Assembly (NCBI GenBank): GCA_029783825.1
Contig: JAREIK010002047.1
Location: 169,390-233,389, forward strand
Origin: Sapria himalayana
Taxonomy: Eukaryota; Streptophyta; Magnoliopsida; Malpighiales; Rafflesiaceae
Reading direction: 5' to 3'
DNA length: 64,000 nt
Of the stretch, positions 25,136 to 34,884 are shown in pieces (within the stretch, counting starts at the first letter, position 1; each line of letters begins with the position of its first letter). Position numbers and translations under genes: made by a program. The notes under the pieces were generated by a model. The model did not search any database. It saw nothing but the letters and a program-made list of their open reading frames with translations, and was not told the DNA's origin.

Positions 25136-27545
25136 ATCTCTATCTATCTATCTATCTATCTATATATTTGTTTATATCTCTATGTATGTATTTATCTATC
25201 TATCTATATATTTGTCAATCAATCTATCTATCTATAGATCTATCCGAGTCTATCATTCTATATATAAATCTGCCTATCAAACTATCTATCATTTTGAATA
25301 TCAATTTTTTTATCAATCAATCAATCTATTTGTCTATCTATCAATCTATAAATATTTCTATCTATTTATCTATCTATGTCTATCTATCTATCTACTTATC
25401 TGTCAAAAAATTTGTTTATCTATCTGTCTATCTATCTGCGTATCAATCAGTCAATAAATTTCTCTATCAATCTATCTTTCTATCTATCTATCTGTCAGTC
25501 TTTATGTCATTCAATCAATCTGTCTATCTATCTATCTATCTATTTGTCTATCTATCAATCTATCTATCTATCTGTCAATCTATCTATTTGTCAATCAATC
25601 ATCTATCTATCTATTTGTTTGTCTATCAATCTATCTATCTATTTGTATATCTATTTATCTATCTATCAATCAATCAATCTAACTATTTGTCTATCTATCT
25701 GTCTATCAATCTATATATCAATCTATCTATCAATATCTATCTATATATCAATCTATCTATAAATTTGTCTATATGTCTGTCTAACTATTAATCTATCTAT
25801 TTATCTCGCTATCTGTCTATCACTCTATCTCTCTATATGTATACATATCTTTCTATCTATCTGTTTGTCTATAGACATATCTATCTATCTACCCATCTAT
25901 TTGTCTATCTATATGTCTATCTACCTATCTATCAATCTTTCTTTCTATATTTCTATCTTTCTCTTTGTCTATCTATCAATCTCAGTATCTATCTATCTAT
26001 CTCTCTATTTATTTGTATATTTGTTTATCTATCTATGTGTATCTATATTTCTATCAATCTAACTATCTATCAACTATCTATTTGCTTATCATTCTGTATA
26101 TCAATCTATCTATCAATATGTCTATCTATCAAACTATCTAACTATCAATCATTTTTTCTATCTATCTATCTGTCTGTCTATGTATCTGTCTATATATCTA
26201 TATATCTATATGTCTATAAATCTATCTATATATTTGTTTATCTATTTATCTATCTAAATAACTAACTATCTATCTGTCTATCTATCTATCTATTTATCTA
26301 TCTGGCAATTTATCGGTCTATCTATATGTTGATCTATCTAGATATCTTTCTATGTTTTAATTTGTCTATATATATATATATATATATCACTATATCTGTC
26401 GGTCTATCTATTTCACTATCTAATATATATTTATATGTCTATTTATATGTTTTTTATCTGTCTAGCTACTACCTACCTACCTATCTATCTATCTATCTGT
26501 CTATCCATCAATATATCAATCAATCAATCTACCTGTCTATCTTTCTATATATATATATATGACTACCTACCTATCTATCTATCTACTTATCAGTCTCTCT
26601 ATCAATCTATTTATAAATCTTTCAATCTTTATATCAATATTCCTATCATTGTATCTATCTATAAATCTATCAATCTTTATATCAATATCCTATCATTGTG
26701 TCTATCTATCAATCAATCAATCAATCTTTCTATCTATATGTCTACCTATCTATCGATGAATATGTCTATCTTTCTATTTATCCATATAACTTTCAATCTA
26801 TCTATCAATCTACCTATCACTTGGTGTATCAATCTATCTATAAATGTATCTATCTATGTGTCTATCTATCTATCTATTTTTCTTTCTATCTATCTATCTA
26901 TCTATCTATTTGTCTATTTATCTATCTATTTATTTGATTATCTATTGTCTATCTCTTAGTCTATCTATATGTGTATCTATTTGTCTATCTCTCTATCTAA
27001 CTATCTAGCTAACTATTTCTCAATATGTCTATCTATTTGTCTATCATTTTGTCTATTAATATTTTTATTAATCTACCTATCAATCAATCAATCATCTATC
27101 TATCTATCCATCTATTTATCTATCTTTCTTTCTATATTTCTATCTTTCTCTTTGTCTATCTATCAATCTCAGTATCTATCTGTCTATCTATCTCTCTATT
27201 ATTTGTATATTTGTTTATCTATCTATGTGTATCTATATTTCTATCAATCTAACTATCTATCAACTATCTATTTGCTTATCATTCTGTATATCAATCTATC
27301 TATCATATGTCTATCTATCAAACTATCTAACTATCAATCATTTTTCTATCTATCTATCTGTCTGTCTATGTATCTGTCTATATATCTATATATCTATATG
27401 TCTATAAATCTATCTATATTTGTTTATCTATTTATCTATCTAAATAACTAACTATCTATCTGTCTCTATCTATCTATTTATCTATCTGGCAATTTATCGG
27501 TCTATCTATATGTTGATCATCTAGATATCTTTCTATGTTTTAATT

Positions 27546-27597
<52 letters not shown>

Positions 27598-28747
27598 TAT
27601 ATCTGTCAGTCTATCTATTTCACTATCTAATATATATTTATATGTCTATTTATATGTTTTTTATCTGTCTAGCTACCTACCTACCTACCTATCTATCTAT
27701 CTATCTGTCTATCCATCAATATATCAATCAATCAATCTACCTGTCTATCTTTCTATATATATATAATGACTACCTACCTATCTATCTACTTATCAGTCTC
27801 TCTATCAATCTATTTATAAATCTTTCAATCTTTATATCAATATTCCTATCATTGTATCTATCTATAAATCTATCAATCTTTATATCAATATTCCTATCAT
27901 TGTGTCTATCTATCAATCAATCAATCAATCTTTCTATCTATATGTCTACCTATCTATCGATGAATATGTCTATCTTTCTATTTATCCATATAACTTTCAA
28001 TCTATCTATCAATCTACCTATCACTTGGTGTATCAATCTATCTATAAATGTATCTATCTATTTGTCTATCTATCTATCTATTTGTCTTTCTATCTATCTA
28101 TCTATTTGTCTATTTATCTATCTATTTATTTGATTATCTATTTGTCTATCTCTTAGTCTATCTATATGTGTATCTATTTGTCTATCTCTCTATCTAACTA
28201 TCTAGCTAACTATTTCTCAATATGTCTATCTATTTGTCTATCATTTGTCTATTAATTTTTATTAATCTACCTATCAATCAATCAATCAATCTATCTATCT
28301 ATCCATCTATTATCTATCTTTCTTTCTATATTTCTATCTTTCTCTTTGTCTATCTATCAATCTCAGTATCTATCTGTCTATCTATCTCTCTATTTATTTG
28401 TATATTTGTTTATCTATCTATGTGTATCTATATTTCTATCAATCTAACTATCTATCAACTATCTATTTGCTTATCATTCTGTATATCAATCTATCTATCA
28501 ATATGTCTATCTATCAAACTATCTAACTATCAATCATTTTTTCTATCTATCTATCTGTCTGTCTATGTATCTGTCTATATATCTATATATCTATATGTCT
28601 ATAAATCTATCTATATATTTGTTTATCTATTTATCTATCTAAATAACTAACTATCTATCTGTCTATCTATCTATCTATTTATCTATCTGGCAATTTATCG
28701 GTCTATCTATATGTTGATCTATCTAGATATCTTTCTATGTTTTAATT

Positions 28748-28787
<40 letters not shown>

Positions 28788-29668
28788 TATATCTGTCAGT
28801 CTATCTATTTCACTATCTAATATATATTTATATGTCTATTTATATGTTTTTTATCTGTCTAGCTACTACCTACCTACCTATCTATCTATCTATCTGTCTA
28901 TCCATCAATATATCAATCAATCAATCTACCTGTCTATCTTTCTATATATATATATATGACTACCTACCTATCTATCTATCTACTTATCAGTCTCTCTATC
29001 AATCTATTATAAATCTTTCAATCTTTATATCAATATTCCTATCATTGTATCTATCTATAAATCTATCAATCTTTATATCAATATTCCTATCATTGTGTCT
29101 ATCTATCAATCAATCAATCAATCTTTCTATCTATATGTCTACCTATCTATCGATGTATATGTCTATCTTTCTATTTATCCATATAACTTTCAATCTATCT
29201 ATCAATCTACCTATCACTTGGTGTATCAATCTATCTATAAATGTATCTATCTATTTGTCTATCTATCTATCTATTGTCTTTCTATCTATCTATCTATCTA
29301 TCTATTTGTCTATTTATCTATCTATTTATTTGATTATCTATTGTCTATCTCTTAGTCTATCTATATGTGTATCTATTTGTCTATCTCTCTATCTAACTAT
29401 CTAGCTAACTATTTCTCAATATGTCTATCTATTTGTCTATCATTTTGTCTATTAATATTTTTATTAATCTACCTATCAATCAATCAATCAATCTATCTAT
29501 CTATCCATCTATTTATCTATTTATCTATCTATATATATATTTGTATCTATCTATCTATCTATATGTCTATCTATTTGTCTATCTATATATCTATATATCT
29601 TTCTATCAATCAATCTATCTCTCTATCTATCTATGTAAATATCTTTTGATCTATCAATCTATCTATAT
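25136..29668 (+). repeat. Array 2: (TCTA)n array containing three ~1.2 kb higher-order units
   Basis: TCTA repeats in the same orientation as array 1. From about 25935 to 29525 the array consists of three near-identical units of about 1197-1199 bases. The landmark tctatatgtgtatctatttg occurs at about 26964, 28161 and 29360, and the rare phrases gctaactatttctcaatatg and caatttatcggtc recur at the same spacing. Units differ by a few indels and by the length of a (TA)n run (26368-26387, 27547-27592, 28750-28783). Long Ser/Ile/Tyr/Leu reading frames are artefacts of the repeat. Confidence 0.97.
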
Positions 29669-30149
29669 GAGATTTTCCCATCGCTAAAATAGAATAACGA
29701 CAAATTATTGATGAAAATGATCCCAATCTAAAGTGCTCTTCATAAAATATTAACGAGAAAAATCCCTAGCAAATTTTTTAATGATAAAAATTCCGCAGCT
29801 AATTATAATTTTTTCCTTTCTATTTTTGATTGTAATTAAGACTAGTAATTAATATTTTTCGATTGAAAATGTACAGAAAATTCTCTAACTAAATTAGCTA
29901 TGGAAAATTTCTTTCCAATTTTAATTCCAAAGCTATTTTCACAATTTTATATTTTTACAAAATATTTAATTACATATTTTTAAATTTTTATATTAAATTG
30001 AATAAAAATAGATATTATAAACATTATTTAAATTAACAAAAAGAAAAAGTAGTTAATAAACTATTCTGATACAATAGTTACATTGTTAAAACAAAAATAT
30101 AACATAGGTATATAATTATTTTAAACTAAATCATCATATGATGCATTTG

Positions 30150-30330
30150 TAATAGGTTCTCATGTGTGGATACTCTGCTGGAACTCTGTGTGTTATCTAT
30201 CTTGTCAAGGCTACTAACTTTGACTCCATATAAGTCATCTCCTATTGTATTGCATTCTTCATTTTTTTCATCTTATCATTCACTTCTTTCATTTTCTACA
30301 TATACATCAATTCAAACTTAAATGATACGA
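30150..30330 (-). pseudogene. C-terminal remnant of Transposase_24
   Basis: The minus strand reads KMKEVNDKMKKMKNAIQ, a stop, then EMTYMESKLVALTR. This matches the coiled coil and the MKSQLVALMRH end of the copies at 15098 and 34885. Only the last part of the gene is present. Confidence 0.7.
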
Positions 30331-30542
30331 GATTGGAAACTTATTAATTTAGTAAAATTATATATCTGACCATCACTTATATAGCATTTACCAATATGCA
30401 TGAAGAATTCTGATTCAGAGAATTATGTATTTTTGTAGCACATATATAGCATTTACCAATCATTGTGCAAGATTTTATTTATAAAACAAATATTGAATTT
30501 CCAACAGACTATTTTAGAACATGGAAGAAATAAAATAATTAC
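30331..30542. other. Probable SDF2 intron sequence
   Basis: AT-rich DNA directly downstream of the SDF2 exon donor. It contains a repeated atatagcatttaccaat phrase at about 30380 and 30447. No coding sequence seen. Confidence 0.35.
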
Positions 30543-30683
30543 CCAATAGCTATTGGAATCATCACCACAAGAGAACCCTGTAACAAATTGATGACCACTA
30601 CCGGAGCCATATGGCACATCATGAGAATGAAGCCTGTATTTGGTCTTCTCATACATCAGCTTCAGAACTAACCAGTACATAAT
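30543..30683 (-). pseudogene. Captured exon of an SDF2-like MIR-domain protein
   Basis: SDF2 is an ER-lumen protein of MIR repeats that partners with an ERdj3-type chaperone; in plants it supports glycoprotein quality control. The 47-codon exon reads VLKLMYEKTKYRLHSHDVPY, then GSGSGHQFVTGF and DDSNSYW, the first MIR repeat of the family. It is preceded by an acceptor (TTCATCCAG) and followed at once by a donor (TGG|GTAATT), so it was copied from genomic DNA with its introns. The exon is open and intact, but no other SDF2 exon is visible within about 1 kb on either side. It lies in the same sense as the host element's transposase. Confidence 0.92.
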
Positions 30684-31032
30684 CTGGATGAAGAAATCAA
30701 CATTACTCATATGAAAATCTTTTAGTTTATTTAACTTGCATGATACTAGAATCAAACATCATATTTGATACTCATGATGCATTTTAGTTTTGAACAATAA
30801 GGATCAGAAAATTCTTAAAAAAATTCCAATTTTTATAAAATATAGAGCTCATGAAATATTTTGGCTTCCAGTCTGACGTGGTTTCCCATTACTGATTCCA
30901 TCAATTAGGTATATCTTTATGAATTCGCCTACAGGGTGGGTGGATTCTATGTTTCTAACCTCAATTCCTTCCGAAGAAGTGATTGATGTTGATGAGAAGG
31001 ATGGCCAATCAATGTCTAAGTTAAGATACAAA
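30684..31032. other. Flank between SDF2 and topoisomerase II pieces
   Basis: Moderately AT-rich. A plus frame from 30919 (MNSPTGWVDSMFLTSIPSEE, then VIDVDEKDGQSMSKL) runs straight into the topoisomerase piece. I cannot tell whether this is upstream exon sequence of another captured gene. No family recognised. Confidence 0.3.
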
Positions 31033-31292
31033 AAATTTGAAAACATCAAGAAGATTATTGGGCTGCAACAACATAAGCAGTATGATAGTGTCAAAGCAAA
31101 AAATATGGTCATCTCATGATAATGGCAGATCAGGAACATGATGGCTCGCACATTAAAGGTTTAGTGATCAATTTCATTCACCATTACTGGCCATCTTTGC
31201 TTAGGGTTCCATCATTCTTAGTTGATTTTATCACCTTAATCATGAAGGCAACGCGTATAAGTGCAAGAGTTGTACCCTTCTACACCAGTTGA
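31033..31292 (+). pseudogene. Captured fragment of DNA topoisomerase II (TOPRIM region)
   Basis: Topoisomerase II passes one DNA duplex through another; the TOPRIM domain binds the metal ions used for cleavage. The plus strand reads FENIKKIIGLQQHKQYDSVK and, after a one-base deletion near 31103, YGHLMIMADQEHDGSHIKGL, then INFIHHYWPSLLRVPSFLVD and FITLIMKATR, ending FYTS and TGA. This is the TOPRIM acidic motif and its C-terminal side. The family has DQDHDG; here the second metal-binding Asp is Glu. The fragment is about 85 of roughly 1400-1500 residues, and its sense is opposite to the host CACTA-3. Confidence 0.93.
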
Positions 31293-32080
31293 GTTTATCA
31301 CATAATACTTTAACTAACTGAGGAGGATGTTCATCATGCACAACTTAATGAAAAAGTGAACTGCAAAAGTTGCTAAAAAATGTCATCAGATCTGCTACAA
31401 ATATAGCAATAGCAATAGCTTCAAATATTATCTCCTAAAAATGGAAAAAAACTATGGATGCCTTTCCTCATAAACACAACTATGATGCATAGGTGCAGGT
31501 AGAATTATAGTGATCAAATGGGTAGCGGCACTATCTGATTAAGAAGGGAGTCAGTAGCAGTAAGGTGGTAATGGTGACACTAATAGTGGTGGCACAGAAA
31601 ATAATAGCTAACACTAGGGTCTTTGCTGTTATTTTCAGCCGACTCTATGATGGGCCAAAACAACATATTCAAACCTTTCAGTTATGCAAACGATAAGTCT
31701 ACCTAATAAGGACTCATAACTTAACTAAGAAAACTAAAAAGAAGTAGCATTCTTCATGCATATTTTTGCCTAGTCATATTCATGATCACCAAACCAGCAT
31801 AACCCCACAAGATATGAAATGCAAACCCCAACTTAACAAATGTGAAACAAATTATAGTGTGATTTATGCTACACACTGGATACGCATAAATAAGCAACAA
31901 CAAAAATACCTCTTGTTCCACTCAATGGCTTGTACTACATTAACTGGTTAATCTTATCGTCTATGATTCCTTTTTCACTTGAACGGAAATAATCAGAGCT
32001 CATCTTCTTCCATGCCTATCTTTTAACTCTGATATGATGTTGTGTTTAAAATATTTATATAAATGTTACATATATAAAAA
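31293..32080. other. Unassigned CACTA-3 interior
   Basis: Less AT-rich than the repeats around it, with no recognisable reading frame. Near 32020-32040 the minus strand reads a tatcagagtt-like phrase after an AACA, faintly like an LTR/primer-binding junction; evidence is too thin to call. The last 40 bases mirror the flank on the other side of CACTA-4. Confidence 0.3.
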
Positions 32081-32480
32081 CACTACAAGAAAATCACATA
32101 TAACTAGGGATAATTCCCTAGCTAAATGGGCATTTTCCATCGCCAAACCAAACATAGCAATGGATTAAGATGGAAATGTTCCCATTTTAAAGTGCTCATC
32201 ACTAAAATTTAGCGAGGAAAAGTGTCCCTAGTTAATAATTTAGCGATGGAAAAATCCCTAGCTAGAAAAAAATAATTCAATTATTTAATAATTTAAAAAT
32301 AATTTTTAATTAAATAATTTAATATTTTTATATAAAATTGAATAAAAATAGAAACTATAAATGATAATTTATAATTTTAAAAAAAATTATTTAATAACTT
32401 ATTCTAATATAATGTTTTACATAATTAAAACAAAAATAATAATAAAATCTTAATATATCTTATTCATCAATGTATCTACC
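32081..32480 (-). repeat. CACTA-4 3' tip and subterminal repeats
   Basis: After the CACTACAAGAAAATC tip come ctaggga, ccctagctaa, ttagcgagg and ttagcgatgg motifs, then AT-rich DNA aligning with 29990-30100 of CACTA-3. No gene seen. Confidence 0.8.
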
Positions 32481-32887
32481 GACAGTGCATAAAGTATAAT
32501 CTATCCATACATTGACGTTGCTATCTCTCCCTATGTTCCTTCAATCACCAACTTTCTACTGCAAAAAAGCTGTCTGAGTCATGGTGTGTCATGTCTAGTA
32601 AAAAATCTCTTTACTTATATAAGATTCGTATGTGGAATAAAGTACCATATCTGTATAAAATTTAAACTACTCAATCAATGCAAAATAAATAAAAAATAGC
32701 CATGTTTTAATAAATATATAATACTACAGTATATATGTACAAATATACTATAGTATTATGAGTACATATATATTATACGTACATATAAACTATAGTATTA
32801 TGAGCACATATATATTGAGTACATATATACTCAATATATATGTACATAAAATACTATTGTATTATACGTACGTATATACTACATTTG
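32481..32887. other. 3' interior with palindromic AT repeats
   Basis: 32481-32700 is unassigned AT-rich DNA. 32725-32880 repeats actatagtattatgagtaca and gtacatatatactcaatata, near-palindromic units. No gene seen. Confidence 0.5.
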
Positions 32888-33130
32888 TTATTATTGCTAC
32901 TGCTACCGCTATCGCTGTCGCTGCCGCTGCCGCTGCCGCTGCCATTGCCGCTGCCGCTATCGCTGTCGCTGCCGCTGCCGCTGCCGCTGCCGCTGCCATT
33001 GCCGCTGCCGCTATCGCTGTCGCTGCCGCTGCCGCTGACGCTGTCATTGCCGCTGCCATTTCCACTGCCAATACTGCTACTGCCACTGCCGTCGTTGCCG
33101 CGTTTACCACCACTACTGCCGCTACACTTC
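32888..33130. repeat. GC-rich GCT/GCC trinucleotide array with ~48-54 bp internal period
   Basis: Repeats of gctgcc with variants gctatc, gctgtc and gccatt. The phrase gctatcgctgtcgctgcc recurs at about 32908, 32956 and 33010, giving units of 48 and 54 bases. It translates to poly-Ala, poly-Leu or similar in every frame, so the long reading frames here are not evidence of a protein. It is a GC-rich island in otherwise very AT-rich DNA. Confidence 0.9.
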
Positions 33131-33640
33131 TATTGATGATAATAAAAGTAGGGCGGGTGATGAAACTCAACTGATGAACTTGAGATTGAGCAAATTTTTG
33201 ACGAGGTGATGAGCTGCTTCTTCCAAAATAGGACCCGATATTCCTCATGGACCAGAATTACATGACACTACATGAGCATCATCATCATCATCATCATTCT
33301 AAGACTTAGTACAATTTGAACCAATTATTACAGAACCTAGAGCAAAAAAACTTATTTACTCATACGTTTGATTTTTACCATGTGATAATTGCATATTAAT
33401 ACAATTACTAAGATTTTTAAGACCAACTTCTAGCTTCCTGGCTATCCATGACCAGAAATATCATCATCTCACATCTTTAGGAAAAGTCTAATATCCATGG
33501 CTTTTGTTACCTACATCAGTGAGCAAAGCACGATGATGACCAGACCAGCTTGAGCAATTATATATTTAAAAGTGTGTCTGTGTGTAAATCGGTGTGTACG
33601 TATGACAATATATACATGTCCTCAAATAAATATATTCACC
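33131..33640. other. Unassigned interior of CACTA-4
   Basis: A plus frame near 33165-33225 gives ELEIEQIFDEVMSCFFQN before breaking; no family recognised. A short (ATC)n run occurs at 33277-33297. Confidence 0.3.
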
Positions 33641-34025
33641 CACTTATGTATATACTCAGTATATATGTATGTATATACTATAGTATAAAGTACGTATATA
33701 CCAAGTATATGTATGTATATACTATAGTATAAAGTACATATATACCGAGTATATAGATACGTAATACTATAGTATATACGAACATATATACTGAGTATAT
33801 ACATACAAATATACTCAGTATATACGAACATATATTCTGAATATATATGTACAAATATACTCAGTATATATGATCATATATACTCAGAATATACGTACTT
33901 ATATACTCAGTATATACTACTTATATACTCAGTATATACGTAGATATATACTTAGTATATACATACGTTTATACCAAGCATAAATGTACATACATACTGT
34001 AGTATTATATGTACGTATATATAAT
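33641..34025. repeat. Tandem palindromic tatactcagtatata / tatactatagtata repeats
   Basis: About twenty near-palindromic units of 12-20 bases alternating tatactcagtata, tatactatagta and gtacatatata. Each can form a small hairpin. Related repeats occur at 16610-16740 in CACTA-2. Confidence 0.75.
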
Positions 34026-34135
34026 CACATAGCCTTAGATGACACACACACTTGTACTTTCATGCAAATACACATACCATCAAAAGACAACAGAAGAAAA
34101 TAATATAGGACTTAAAAAACAAGCATATAGGTCTC

Positions 34136-34202
34136 TTAGGCATGGTCAGCATTTCTAGTTCTTTTTCCTCTGGTACTCCACGCAAATAGAACATTGTTAC
34201 AC
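34136..34202 (-). pseudogene. SmF last exon (captured), with small deletions
   Basis: The minus strand after an acceptor (CATGTGTAG) reads CNNVL, loses two bases, then LRGVPEEKELE, loses two more, then the ADHA end and TAA (TTA at 34136-34138). This is the C-terminus of SmF and aligns base by base with 20858-20927 of CACTA-2, including the 3' UTR (34020-34135). Earlier SmF exons are absent; sequence shared with CACTA-2 begins in the preceding intron. At LRGVPEE it is closer to ordinary SmF than the CACTA-2 copy. Confidence 0.85.
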
Positions 34203-34465
34203 CTACACATGGAGCATAACATACCACATTTACAAACCAATTACCGATAACACGCAGTCACAGATCTGAATTGTGACGACGCATATCTGCACAAAATAAG
34301 AGTGTCAAGACAAACCTGTATTTGCGTGGAATTAATTTTTTTGGTTCATCTCACAGCTTCAGAAGCTAATGTGTTGTTTCCAGTACCATGGAGGACTAGC
34401 CAAGGCTTTTACATACCTATAATAGGCTAAAACTCTACCCAAAAAATTTAGAGACACAGAAACAT

Positions 34466-34517
<52 letters not shown>

Positions 34518-34884
34518 TTATTATAGATATGAACAAACACAAATTTTGATAGTCATATAGCTTCAAGAAAAATCTAAAAGATGTCCAGCAATGATTTTTA
34601 GAGAGAAAGAGAGTGCAAAAATAAAATGTTTTAGGAATAATGAAGATAACAGAAGATAAGCCTCCTTTTGATCAAGCTGCAATTGGTAAATATGGGACCC
34701 ATGCATTGGAATGACTGTGGCAATGTTTGAATGCCATGAATCAGATTTTTTTCGTTTGTCTCACATAATGTGGCATGCAAAGATTCATTATTAGATTAAT
34801 TGGCAAAGCAAAGAACAAAACCAAAAAAAAAAAATTAAACCCTGCAAAAAAATCTCATCATGTTTTGCTACACATAGACAAAAA
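34203..34884 (-). other. 3' flank of Transposase_24
   Basis: Aligns in reverse with 15100-15700 of CACTA-2. It contains a (CA)n/(TA)n run at 34469-34518. No gene seen. Confidence 0.55.

Larger units (their letters stand above)
29669..32080 (-). mobile_element. CACTA-3, 3' side (truncated tip) with captured gene pieces
   Basis: The sequence starting gattttcccatcgctaaaat aligns with the CACTA-4 3' end from about 50 bases inside its tip (shared aagtgctc...cactaaaa...cgag and tccctag). The CACTACAAG tip itself is missing, replaced by TCTA array. Orientation is minus (3' end on the left). It carries the end of Transposase_24 (30150-30330), an SDF2 exon and a topoisomerase II fragment. It runs into the CACTA-4 tip at 32081. 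The 5' CACTA end at 53424 has the same orientation and may be the other half of this element. Confidence 0.7.

Noticed and set aside
12981..25138. A clean 3-bp target duplication for CACTA-2
   Set aside because: Flanks are ATG and ATC, matching at two of three bases only; noted as compatible but not counted as proof.
25136..29668. CRISPR array or prokaryotic repeat system
   Set aside because: The units are 4-bp repeats and 1.2 kb blocks with no repeat-spacer pattern, and the surroundings are plant transposons.
32758..33248. Poly-Ala and poly-Leu frames at 32758-33248
   Set aside because: A trinucleotide repeat is open in several frames at once on both strands; no start context or flanking domain.
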